The notes under the pieces are model-generated. The model was not told the origin of the DNA, did no database searches, and worked only from the letters and a program-made list of their open reading frames with translations. A stretch of DNA of 44,789 nt from positions 1 to 44,789 of the forward strand of contig JALSJV010000298.1 of assembly GCA_026989215.1 (NCBI GenBank), read 5' to 3'. Every line of letters begins with the position of its first letter. Within the stretch, counting starts at the first letter, position 1. This document shows positions 10,666 through 18,747 of this stretch, piece after piece. Source of the stretch: Acidimicrobiia bacterium. GTDB lineage: Bacteria; Actinomycetota; Acidimicrobiia; Spongiisociales; ZC4RG35. The position numbers and the translations under genes were made by a program.

Positions 10666-11633
10666 GGGAGACCGAACTCGAGACGGAGCGGGTGCTCCTG
10701 GGGCTCGACCCGCACGGGCCGAAGGTGGTGGCCCTCGGCGGCGGCCACGGCCTCGCGGCGGCCCTCGAAGCCGTCCAGTGCTACGCGGGGGCGATCACCG
10801 GCGTCGTGTCGGTCGCCGACGACGGTGGCTCCTCCGGACGCCTCATCCGGGAGCTGGGGATCCCACCTCCGGGCGACATCCGCCGCTGTCTGCTCGCCCT
10901 CACTCCGGAGCCGTCGATCGTCGCCGAGCTGTTCGCCTATCGCTTCGCCTCGTCGGACGTGGGCGGCCACTCCCTGGGCAACCTGGTCCTCGCCGCCCTC
11001 GCCGACCTCCAGGGCGATTTCGTCGAGGCGGTGGCGACGGCGGGGGAGCTGTTGGGCTCGGTGGGGCGGGTGGTGCCCGCCGCACCGGAGGCGGTCACCC
11101 TCTCGGCGGTCGTCGGGGACGAGATCGTGTCGGGACAGGTGGCGATCGCCCGTGCCCGGGGCGGCATCCGGCGGGTCTGGATCGCCCCCGACTCGGTGGA
11201 GGCGACGCCCGAGGCCCTGGAGGCGGTCGCCGCCGCCGACCAGATCGTCCTCGGTCCGGGGAGCCTGTTCACGTCCCTCGTCGCCGTCCTCCTCGTGCCG
11301 GGGATGGCCCAGGCGGTACGTTCGGCCGGTGGCGACAAGGTGCTGGTCCTCAACCTGATCGACCAGGACGGCGAGACGCTGGGGCTCGATGGGCGCGCCC
11401 ACCTGGAGGCGCTCGAGCGGACGGTGGGCCTGGTCGGGCCCGGTGCTATCGTCGCCCACCGTGGTCCCCTGGCCGTGCCGGAGGGGCATCGGAGGGTGGA
11501 GCTCGACCCGGCGACGGCCGCCGAGTTCGGCTGGAGGCTCGTGGAGGCCGATGTCGCGGATCATGGGGCCGACTGGCCGGCCCACGACCCGTTGAAGCTG
11601 GGTCGGGCGCTGCAGCGGGCCTTCGAGACGTGA
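10662..11633 (+). CDS. yvcK: Gluconeogenesis factor YvcK/CuvA family (2-phospho-L-lactate transferase fold)
   Basis: VVALGGGHGLAAALEAVQ...ITGVVSVADDGGSSGRLIRELGIPPPGDIRRCL; ATGA overlap with rapZ. Confidence 0.96.
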   Translation: MRETELETERVLLGLDPHGPKVVALGGGHGLAAALEAVQCYAGAITGVVSVADDGGSSGRLIRELGIPPPGDIRRCLLALTPEPSIVAELFAYRFASSDVGGHSLGNLVLAALADLQGDFVEAVATAGELLGSVGRVVPAAPEAVTLSAVVGDEIVSGQVAIARARGGIRRVWIAPDSVEATPEALEAVAAADQIVLGPGSLFTSLVAVLLVPGMAQAVRSAGGDKVLVLNLIDQDGETLGLDGRAHLEALERTVGLVGPGAIVAHRGPLAVPEGHRRVELDPATAAEFGWRLVEADVADHGADWPAHDPLKLGRALQRAFET

Positions 11634-11671
11634 GGACCGAGAAGGGGAGAGACCGGAGCCGAACGGTGAAG

Positions 11672-12853
11672 ATGCGATACCTCACGGTCGAACAGATCGA
11701 GGTCACGGGTCGCCGAGTCCTGGTGCGATCGGACCTCAACGTCCCTCTGGACGGGGGAGCGGTCACCGACGATTTCCGCATCCACGCCGCCCTTCCGACG
11801 ATTCGGACCCTGAGGGCGGCAGGGGCCCGGGTCATCGTCTGTAGCCACCTCGGACGCCCCAAGGGGCCCGACCCGGCGCTCCGGATGGATCCCGTGGCGG
11901 CTCGGCTCGCCGAACTCGGCGGGTTCGACGTCCGCAAGGTCGATGACGTCGCCGGTCCGCAGGCCGAGGCGGCGGTGACCGCCATGGACGAGGGCGACGT
12001 CGTGCTCCTCGAGAACACGAGGTTCGATCCGGGGGAGACGAGCAACGATCCGGACCTCGCGGATCGGCTGGCCCGGCTCTGTGACGTCTTCGTCCAGGAC
12101 GCCTTCGGGTCGGTGCATCGCGCCCACGCCAGCACCGTCGGGGTGGCGCAGCGGGTGACGTCGGCGGCCGGCCTGCTGCTCGTCCGGGAGTTGGAGGCGT
12201 TCTCCAGGTTCCTCGACGAGCCGGAGCGCCCGTACGTGGTGGTCCTCGGCGGTGCCAAGGTGTCGGACAAGCTGGGGGTGATCCGGTCCCTGCTCCCGCG
12301 AACCGACGCGATGCTGATCGGCGGGGGGATGTGTTTCACCCTCCTCGCCGCCGAAGGGTTCGCGGTGGGGGAGAGCCTCCTCGAGGAGGAGATGGTCGAG
12401 ACGGTGCGCGAGGTGCTGGAAGGGCCCGGAGGGGACAAGATCCAGCTTCCGACCGACGTGGTCGTCGCCGACCGTTTCGCCCTCGACGCCCCCCACCGGA
12501 TCGTCGATGCGGGCGAGATCCCCGACGGAGGGTTCGGCGTCGACATCGGGCCGTCGACCGCGGAGCGATTCGCCGCGGTGGTGAGGGGGGCCGGCACCGT
12601 CTTCTGGAACGGGCCGATGGGGGTGTTCGAGTGGGAGGCGTTCCGAGCGGGCACGGCCCGGATCGCCGAGGCGATGGCGGACTCGAAGGCGTTCACCGTC
12701 GTCGGCGGCGGCGACTCGGTGGCCGCGCTTCGGATGCTCGGTCTCGAGGGTCGGATCTCCCACGTCTCCACGGGCGGTGGCGCCGGGTTGGAGCTGTTGG
12801 AGGGGCGAGCCCTCCCCGGAGTCGAGGTGTTGGAGCGGTGGGCCGATGGATGA
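11672..12853 (+). CDS. pgk: Phosphoglycerate kinase
   Basis: RVLVRSDLNVPLDGG, RVIVCSHLGRPKG, LLENTRFDPGE, GGAKVSDKL, STGGGAGLELLEG; GTG at 11666 is an alternative start. Confidence 0.98.
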   Translation: MRYLTVEQIEVTGRRVLVRSDLNVPLDGGAVTDDFRIHAALPTIRTLRAAGARVIVCSHLGRPKGPDPALRMDPVAARLAELGGFDVRKVDDVAGPQAEAAVTAMDEGDVVLLENTRFDPGETSNDPDLADRLARLCDVFVQDAFGSVHRAHASTVGVAQRVTSAAGLLLVRELEAFSRFLDEPERPYVVVLGGAKVSDKLGVIRSLLPRTDAMLIGGGMCFTLLAAEGFAVGESLLEEEMVETVREVLEGPGGDKIQLPTDVVVADRFALDAPHRIVDAGEIPDGGFGVDIGPSTAERFAAVVRGAGTVFWNGPMGVFEWEAFRAGTARIAEAMADSKAFTVVGGGDSVAALRMLGLEGRISHVSTGGGAGLELLEGRALPGVEVLERWADG

Positions 12854-13616
12854 GCGCAGGGACCTGATCGTCGGCAACTGGAAGATGCACGCCACCCACC
12901 TGGAGGCGATCCAGAAGATCCAGAAGCTCTCGTATCGTCTCCGTCCCGAGGACTTCGAACGGGTGGAGGTCGTCGTGGCTCCTCCCTTCACCGCGCTGCG
13001 TGCGGCCCAGCTCGTGATCGAGACGGATCATCTCCCGATCCGACTCGGAGCCCAGAACGTGCACTGGGAGGACCAGGGCGCCTTCACCGGAGAGGTCTCG
13101 GCCCCGATGCTGGCCAAGTTGGCGGTGACCCACGTCATCGTCGGCCATTCGGAGCGTCGGACCCTGTTCGCCGAGACCGACACGATCGTGAACCGGAAGC
13201 TGAAGGCCGTGATTCGCCACGGGATGCGTCCCATCCTCTGCGTCGGCGAGACGCTCGAGGAGCGGGAGGTGGGCTCGACCGAGGAGGTGGTCGTCCGGAT
13301 GGTGCGCGACGGACTTGCCGGCATCCCGCCCGAGGCGGTGGCCGCCACCGCCATCGCCTACGAGCCGGTCTGGGCGATCGGCACCGGCCATCACGCCGAC
13401 CCGGACGACGCCGGGGCGGTGGCCGAGCTGATCCGCGGGACGATCCGCGCCCGGGTCGGGGAGGTCGCAGACCAGATACGGATCCTCTACGGCGGCTCCG
13501 TGAACCCGGGCAACATCAAGGGGTTCATGGCGAAGCGTCACATCGACGGAGCGCTCGTCGGCGGGGCCTCGCTCGATCCCGACACCTTCGCGGCGGTGGT
13601 CCGGTACTGGGTCTGA
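12846..13616 (+). CDS. tpiA: Triosephosphate isomerase
   Basis: DLIVGNWKMHAT, VIVGHSERR, AYEPVWAIGTG, ILYGGSVNPGN. Confidence 0.98.
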   Translation: MDERRDLIVGNWKMHATHLEAIQKIQKLSYRLRPEDFERVEVVVAPPFTALRAAQLVIETDHLPIRLGAQNVHWEDQGAFTGEVSAPMLAKLAVTHVIVGHSERRTLFAETDTIVNRKLKAVIRHGMRPILCVGETLEEREVGSTEEVVVRMVRDGLAGIPPEAVAATAIAYEPVWAIGTGHHADPDDAGAVAELIRGTIRARVGEVADQIRILYGGSVNPGNIKGFMAKRHIDGALVGGASLDPDTFAAVVRYWV

Positions 13617-13662
13617 TTCGGGTCCGGTACGCTGATCCGAGCCCGAGGAAGGGGAGGACGAG

Positions 13663-14406
13663 ATGGCCTATCGGTTGGTGCTGCTTCGCCATGGGGAGTC
13701 GGTCTGGAATCTGGAGAACAAGTTCACCGGCTGGACCGACGTCGACCTCACCGAGCGGGGGATCGAAGAAGCCCGCAACGCCGGGTTCCTCCTGGCGGAG
13801 GAGGGGTTCACCTTCGATGCCGTCCACACCTCGGTGCTGCTGAGGGCGATCAAGACCGCCGACGTCACCCTGGAGACGATGGGTCTGCACTGGTTGCCGG
13901 TGACCCGTCATTGGCGCCTGAACGAGCGGCACTACGGGGCATTGCAGGGCCTGGACAAGAAGAAGACCGCCGAGGAGCACGGGGCCGAGCAGGTCCACCT
14001 GTGGCGTCGCAGCTACGACGTGCCACCGCCCGCCCTCGACCACGACGATCCCCGCCACCCGCGTTTCGACCGTCGCTACGCCGACCTCGCCCCGGAGCTG
14101 ATCCCGGCCACCGAGTGCCTGGCCGACGTGGTCGCCCGGATGCTGCCGTACTGGTACGACCGGATCGTGCCGGAGATCCGAGCGGGGCGTCGGCTGTTGA
14201 TCGTCGCCCACGGCAACAGCCTCCGAGCGCTCGTGAAGCACCTCGACGGCATCTCGGACGAGGAGATCCCTTCGCTGAACATCCCGACGGGCATCCCCCT
14301 CGTCTACGAGCTCGACGAGGATCTGCGGCCGATCACGAGCCGGTACCTGGGTGATCCGGAGGCGGCGAAACGGGCCGCCGAGGCGGTGGCGCGACAGGCC
14401 GGGTGA
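13663..14406 (+). CDS. gpmA: 2,3-bisphosphoglycerate-dependent phosphoglycerate mutase
   Basis: [57 protein letters not shown]. Confidence 0.97.
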   Translation: MAYRLVLLRHGESVWNLENKFTGWTDVDLTERGIEEARNAGFLLAEEGFTFDAVHTSVLLRAIKTADVTLETMGLHWLPVTRHWRLNERHYGALQGLDKKKTAEEHGAEQVHLWRRSYDVPPPALDHDDPRHPRFDRRYADLAPELIPATECLADVVARMLPYWYDRIVPEIRAGRRLLIVAHGNSLRALVKHLDGISDEEIPSLNIPTGIPLVYELDEDLRPITSRYLGDPEAAKRAAEAVARQAG

Positions 14407-14427
14407 GGGAGCCGACCGGAGCCCGGG

Positions 14428-14433
14428 TATACT
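14428..14433 (+). promoter_or_regulatory. Putative -10 TATACT upstream of secG
   Basis: Near-consensus hexamer in the gpmA-secG intergenic region. Confidence 0.6.
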
Positions 14434-14468
14434 GGTCGCACCCGCCCACCCGGCGGCCGGGAAGACCT

Positions 14469-14497
14469 CGAACCACGAAGAGCCCGAACCACGAAGA
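14469..14497 (+). repeat. Two direct copies of CGAACCACGAAGA, period 16, in the secG leader
   Basis: 14469-14481 and 14485-14497 identical. Confidence 0.9.
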
Positions 14498-14524
14498 CCC
14501 GAGACTTCACCCAGGTACCCCATC

Positions 14525-14767
14525 ATGGCCATCTTGACCGGCATCGTCATCGTCCTCCATCTCATCGTCTCCTTCGCCCTGGTGATCCTCATCCTGCTGC
14601 ATTCGGGTCGAGGGGGTGGGCTGTCCGACGTCTTCGGGGGCGGGATGATGTCGTCGAACCTGGGCGGGTCGACGGTCGTGGAACGGAACCTCGACCGGCT
14701 GACCGTGATCACGGGGGTGGTGTTCGCCATCACCACGGTGGCGCTCACCTGGCTGTTGGCCTCCTGA
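14525..14767 (+). CDS. secG: Preprotein translocase subunit SecG
   Basis: 80 aa, two TM segments, LILLHSGRGGGLSDVFGGG. Confidence 0.93.
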   Translation: MAILTGIVIVLHLIVSFALVILILLHSGRGGGLSDVFGGGMMSSNLGGSTVVERNLDRLTVITGVVFAITTVALTWLLAS

Positions 14768-14774
14768 CGGTCGG

Positions 14775-14780
14775 TATACT
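14775..14780 (+). promoter_or_regulatory. Putative -10 TATACT of tRNA-Leu
   Basis: 14 nt before mature tRNA 5' end. Confidence 0.65.
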
Positions 14781-14794
14781 CGGGCGGCGCTCAC

Positions 14795-14879
14795 GTCGGA
14801 GTGGCGGAATTGGTAGACGCGCTAGGTTGAGGGCCTAGTGGGAGAATATCCCGTGGAGGTTCGAGTCCTCTCTCCGACA
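14795..14879 (+). tRNA. tRNA-Leu (anticodon GAG); CCA not encoded
   Basis: 7-bp acceptor stem GTCGGAG/CTCCGAC, GGCGGAATTGGTAGACGCG D-arm, anticodon stem CTAGG-TTGAGGG-CCTAG, long variable arm, T-arm GAGGTTCGAGTCCTC. Confidence 0.95.
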
Positions 14880-14941
14880 CCGGACTGCACGCGGCCCGTC
14901 GAGGGTCGAAGGGGGTCACGAGGGGAGAGTCTGGGCCGTAC

Positions 14942-15337
14942 ATGCTCGCACGTCGCACCTGGTTGCTGATCGCAGGCGCCGTCGTCCTCTTCTCTCTGTG
15001 GGACGCGGCGCAGCCGATCAGGATCTTCGAGTTCGTCCGCTACCTGGGGGACGGAACCAAGATCGAGTCCGGCATCACCTGCGGCTCTGCGTTCCCGATG
15101 GTCTTCGCCGGGGAGTTCGACGAGGACGTACCCGGCAGGTCCACCGAGGCGGAGTGCCTGAAGGCGGCGCGCACCAAGGTGGCCGAGGTCGTCGCCCTCT
15201 GGGCGTTGGCGCTCACCGCGGTGGTGGTGGGGATGCGTTACGGGCGGGAGCCGCCGGCACCGATCGACCGGGAGCTTCCGGCACTGCCCACCGAGCTTCG
15301 GCGGATCCTCACCGGCCGGTCGCGGGACCGGAGGTGA
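14942..15337 (+). CDS. Hypothetical membrane protein, two TM segments
   Basis: 131-aa ORF with TM segments at both ends and two Cys in the extracytoplasmic loop (ITCGSAF...AECLKA). Confidence 0.65.
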   Translation: MLARRTWLLIAGAVVLFSLWDAAQPIRIFEFVRYLGDGTKIESGITCGSAFPMVFAGEFDEDVPGRSTEAECLKAARTKVAEVVALWALALTAVVVGMRYGREPPAPIDRELPALPTELRRILTGRSRDRR

Positions 15338-15358
15338 GGTCGGGGACGTGGCCGCTGC

Positions 15359-16660
15359 TCACGGCGTGGCGGTGGAGCGTTCGGGGGCACCGGCACGGCG
15401 GCGTCCGCGGGTGGGACCGAAGGCGTCGGTCCAGACCGGTGTGAACACGAGGGCGACGGCGGTGACGACCAGCAGGATCGGTGACACCGTGGCCACCACC
15501 GCGTAGTTGCCGCTCGAGTCGGCGATCGCCGCACCGAGGAGCGAGCCGATCGGGAGCGTCGCCCATCCGATCGCCCGGGCGGCGGTGATGACCCGGCCGA
15601 GCATCACCGGCGGGGTGTAGGTCTGGCGGATCGTGGCGAGGGGCACGTTGACCATCGACAGGCCGAAGAACGCGACGAAGAACATCGTCAGCCCGGCGAA
15701 CCCGAAGGGGTATTGGAGGGCGCTGAGGAAGGCGAGGCCGAACACCGCCAGACCGGTGACCATCGTCTTTCCGAGGCCGATGAACCGCACCAGCGACGGG
15801 GCGAAGGCGGCCCCTGCCACACCCCCGATCCCGAGGGCGGCCAGCAACACCCCCTTCTGCCAGTCGGAGGTGGCTCCCAAGACGTCGTCGGCGAGGACCA
15901 CGAAGGTGGCCTCCAGGAACCCCATCACGAAGTTGGCGATGGCCGCCGCGGCCGTCGAGATCCGAAGTCGGATCTCGTTCCAGAGGTACAGGAGTCCGTT
16001 GATCGCCTCACTGAGGATCCCGATCCGTGGTCCCCGTTCCGGTTTCGGGACGGGGCCGATCATGGCGATGGAGACCGCCGAGACGAGGAAGGTGAGCCCG
16101 TTGAGCACGAAGGCGGGCCAATGGCTCACCTGGGAGACGAGGACCCCGGCCAGCAGCGGCCCGAGGGCGAGGGTGGCCTGCTGGGAGGCGGCGATGCGGG
16201 CGTTGGCGACCGCCAGGTGATGCGCCTCGACGACCGAGGGCAGCATGGCGTAGAGGGCGTTGCCGAACAGGGCCGAGAACGAGCCGATCAGGAAGGCGAC
16301 GGTGAAGACCGCGTAGAGGGAGCTCTGGGGGTCGGGACCGGGGTTGGCGGCGACCCAGGCCAGCCAGAAGAAGGCCGCGGCCCGGGCGACGTCGGCGACG
16401 ATCATGAGGGGGCGGAGCCGCATCCGGTCGAGCATCACCCCGCCGAGAAGTCCGAACAGGAAGGTGGGGATGTTCTCGAGGGAGTAGGTGATCGCGAAGT
16501 CGAGGCTCGACTCGCCCCGGTTCAGGCTGAGCACGAACAGGGGGACGGTGAGGTAGGCGACGTAGTCGCCGAGCTGGGAGACGGCCTGGCCGAACCACAG
16601 CAGGTCGTAGCGACGTCCGAGCTTTGAGCGCGTCGCCTTGTGGCGCCCACGTCCGAGCAT
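15359..16660 (-). CDS. MFS transporter, MFS_3/EntS-like
   Basis: LWFGQAVSQLGDYVAYLTVPLFVLSL, 10-12 TM segments, LGRVITAARAIGWATLPIGSLLGA. Confidence 0.85.
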   Translation of the reverse strand: MLGRGRHKATRSKLGRRYDLLWFGQAVSQLGDYVAYLTVPLFVLSLNRGESSLDFAITYSLENIPTFLFGLLGGVMLDRMRLRPLMIVADVARAAAFFWLAWVAANPGPDPQSSLYAVFTVAFLIGSFSALFGNALYAMLPSVVEAHHLAVANARIAASQQATLALGPLLAGVLVSQVSHWPAFVLNGLTFLVSAVSIAMIGPVPKPERGPRIGILSEAINGLLYLWNEIRLRISTAAAAIANFVMGFLEATFVVLADDVLGATSDWQKGVLLAALGIGGVAGAAFAPSLVRFIGLGKTMVTGLAVFGLAFLSALQYPFGFAGLTMFFVAFFGLSMVNVPLATIRQTYTPPVMLGRVITAARAIGWATLPIGSLLGAAIADSSGNYAVVATVSPILLVVTAVALVFTPVWTDAFGPTRGRRRAGAPERSTATP

Positions 16661-16744
16661 GTTCCCCCGGAGATCGACGTGCGGCCGAGAGGATAACCGC
16701 GCGACTCCTCGCCCGGCGGAGATCGTCGACGGTGTGGGAGGGGC

Positions 16745-16750
16745 TAGGGT
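16745..16750 (+). promoter_or_regulatory. Putative -10 TAGGGT, leaderless
   Basis: 8 nt to ATG 16759. Confidence 0.45.
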
Positions 16751-16758
16751 TCACGGCG

Positions 16759-17058
16759 ATGACGAGCCCCAAGGAGATCCCCGAACTCGCCACGGAGCTG
16801 ATCGAGCTCTCCAAGGAGTACCTTCGTCAGGAGACGATCGAGCCGGCGAGACGTCTGGGCCGACTCGCCGGTTTCGGGCTGGCCGCAGGCCTCCTGTTCG
16901 CGGTCGCCGCGCTCTTCCTGGGACTGGGGGTGTACGCGGCCCTGCGTCGGGTCCTGCCCGACGGACCATGGTACGTGGTGTTGGCGCGGGGGCTCACGGT
17001 GGTCGTCACCGGGGGAGCGGCCGCGCTCATCGGCTGGAGGATGACGAAGGATGGTTGA
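16759..17058 (+). CDS. Small holin-superfamily-like membrane protein (actinobacterial 'phage holin family' type)
   Basis: MTSPKEIPELATELIELSKEYLRQETIEPARRLGRLAGFGLAAGLLFAVAALFLGLGVYAALRR..., two TM segments; TAGGGT box 8 nt upstream of ATG. Confidence 0.65.
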   Translation: MTSPKEIPELATELIELSKEYLRQETIEPARRLGRLAGFGLAAGLLFAVAALFLGLGVYAALRRVLPDGPWYVVLARGLTVVVTGGAAALIGWRMTKDG

Positions 17059-17245
17059 GCGCGCCGACATCGAAGCGAAGGCCCGCGAGCTGCAGGCCGC
17101 CGTCGAGGAGACCAAGGAGTCGGCCCAGAACACGGCCGTGCTGGCGGCGGTCGCCGTGGTGGTGGTCGTCGCGTTGGCCTATCTGGCGGGCCGACGGAGG
17201 GGACGGGCCGGGAAGACCGTCGTCGAGGTCTACCGGGTGCGCTGA
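17051..17245 (+). CDS. Small single-TM protein with amphipathic N-terminal helix
   Basis: MVERADIEAKARELQAAVEETKESAQNTAVLAAVAVVVVVALAYLAGRRRGR; overlaps upstream CDS by 8 nt. Confidence 0.65.
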   Translation: MVERADIEAKARELQAAVEETKESAQNTAVLAAVAVVVVVALAYLAGRRRGRAGKTVVEVYRVR

Positions 17246-17469
17246 TCCTGCCGGGCGATCTGGAGCCGGGGCTCGTCACCCGAGCCCGTCCTGATCACCA
17301 GGCCACGACCGTGGCTCAGGACCTCCCGGTGGACGAGCTCCCGACGCCGACGACGGGAGCCCCTCCACAGACCCGCCGCCACCAACGCGGCTCCGGTCAG
17401 GAGGCGGGCTTGGTCCCCGGTGCGGAGACCTCGGAAGAGGAGGGTGGTACCGCGGGCGACGAGGTTCAT
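17230..17469 (-). CDS. Small hypothetical basic membrane-associated protein
   Basis: 79-aa ORF, one hydrophobic segment (ARLLTGAALVAAGLW) then RRRRR; 16-bp convergent overlap with the 17051-17245 CDS. Confidence 0.45.
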   Translation of the reverse strand: MNLVARGTTLLFRGLRTGDQARLLTGAALVAAGLWRGSRRRRRELVHREVLSHGRGLVIRTGSGDEPRLQIARQDQRTR

Positions 17470-17540
17470 GGAAGGGGCCGGTCCGTAATACAGTGCACGG
17501 TACTGCCCATCTGCTCCGTCCGTCGAACTGTGAGGACGCC

Positions 17541-17636
17541 ATGATGAACCGCCGCTTCATCCAGATCGTCACGGCCATCGTCGTGATCGGCATGGTCATG
17601 TCCGTGCTGGCCGCCGTCATCTCTGCGCTCTCATGA
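17541..17636 (+). CDS. 31-aa single-TM miniprotein (absent from the ORF track)
   Basis: ATGATGAACCGC...TCATGA encodes MMNRRFIQIVTAIVVIGMVMSVLAAVISALS*; TGA 17634-17636 overlaps next ATG at 17633. Confidence 0.6.
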   Translation: MMNRRFIQIVTAIVVIGMVMSVLAAVISALS

Positions 17637-17833
17637 AGGTCATCCTGCGTCAGCCGCGCCGCGAGATCGAGCTGGAGGGGGTTCGGCGAGTCCGGGACCT
17701 GCTGAAGCGTCTCGACATCGTCGCCGAGTCGGTGCTCGTGATCCGGGGCGACGAGCTCCTCACCATCGACGAGCCGCTCTCCGACGACGACGTGGTCGAG
17801 CTGCGGCCCGTCATCTCGGGGGGCGCTCGATGA
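17633..17833 (+). CDS. ttuB: TtuB-like / MoaD-ThiS-fold sulfur carrier (ubiquitin-like beta-grasp)
   Basis: MKVILRQPRREIELEGVRRVRDLLKRLDIVAESVLVIRGDELLTIDEPLSDDDVVELRPVISGGAR*; recalled similarity to Thermus TtuB (VRGEELLT..., ISGG). Confidence 0.82.
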   Translation: MKVILRQPRREIELEGVRRVRDLLKRLDIVAESVLVIRGDELLTIDEPLSDDDVVELRPVISGGAR

Positions 17834-18747
17834 AGTGCCGCGTCTGCCGTGAGAAGGCGGTCATCCAGATCCGTCGGCACAACGCCAACTTCTGCAAACC
17901 GCACTTCATCGCCCACGTCCGTCGCCAGGTCGAGCGCACCATCGCCGACTACTCGATGATCGCCCCCGGTGACCGGCTCCTGCTGGGAGTGTCGGGGGGC
18001 AAGGACAGTCTGGCCCTGTGGGACATCCTCACCGAGCTGGGATACCGGGTGGACGGGGTGTACCTGCATCTCGGCATCGGGGAGTACAGCTCCGACAGCC
18101 TCCGCTTCTCCCAGACCTTCGCCGAGGAGCGTGGGCTCCGTCTCGAGGTGGTGGATCTCCCCGCCGACTACGGGTTCTCGGTCCCCGAGGCGGCACGGGC
18201 GTCCCATCGGACGGCGTGCTCGGCCTGTGGTCTCTCCAAGCGCTACATCCTCAACCGCGTCGCGGTCGAAGGCGGCTACGACACCCTGGTGATGGGTCAC
18301 AACCTCGACGACGAAGCCGCCACCCTCTTCTCGAACGTCCTCCAGTGGAATCTCGAGTACCTCGCCCGACAGCACCCGGTGCTCCCGGCCGCCGACGGAC
18401 TCACCAAGAAGATCAAGCCCCTGATCCGGGTGGCGGAACGGGAGACCGCCGCCTACGCGGTGCTCTCGGGGATCGAGTACGAGGTCGAGGAATGCCCGAT
18501 GGCCGCGGGCAACACGATCAACCGCTACAAGGAGTGGCTGAACCGCCTGGAGGAGGAGTCTCCGGGGATCAAAGCCCAGTTCCTCAAGGGGTTCCTCGAC
18601 CGGGGATCGAAGGCCTTCCGCGAGGGCGGTCCCCCCGAGCTCGTGGCGTGTGAGTCCTGCGGGAGCCCGACGACGGGGGCGGTCTGTGCGTTCTGTCGGC
18701 TCCGCGACGTCACCCTCGTCGAGATCCGTCGTCGGGAGACGGCGTGA
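17830..18747 (+). CDS. ttuA: TtuA-type tRNA 2-thiouridine (s2T54) synthetase
   Basis: N-terminal CxxC...CxxH and C-terminal CxxC..CxxC zinc motifs, PP-loop SGGKDS, LGIGEYS, CSACGLSKRYI, EECP. Confidence 0.93.
   Translation: MKCRVCREKAVIQIRRHNANFCKPHFIAHVRRQVERTIADYSMIAPGDRLLLGVSGGKDSLALWDILTELGYRVDGVYLHLGIGEYSSDSLRFSQTFAEERGLRLEVVDLPADYGFSVPEAARASHRTACSACGLSKRYILNRVAVEGGYDTLVMGHNLDDEAATLFSNVLQWNLEYLARQHPVLPAADGLTKKIKPLIRVAERETAAYAVLSGIEYEVEECPMAAGNTINRYKEWLNRLEEESPGIKAQFLKGFLDRGSKAFREGGPPELVACESCGSPTTGAVCAFCRLRDVTLVEIRRRETA

Noticed and set aside
14795-14941. Possible integration site at the tRNA-Leu 3' end
   Set aside because: No integrase, no duplicated tRNA 3' segment and no mobile genes nearby within the window.
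16759-17058. Prophage lysis module suggested by the holin-like protein
   Set aside because: No endolysin, structural or integrase genes nearby; this holin-like family is a common chromosomal gene in actinobacteria.
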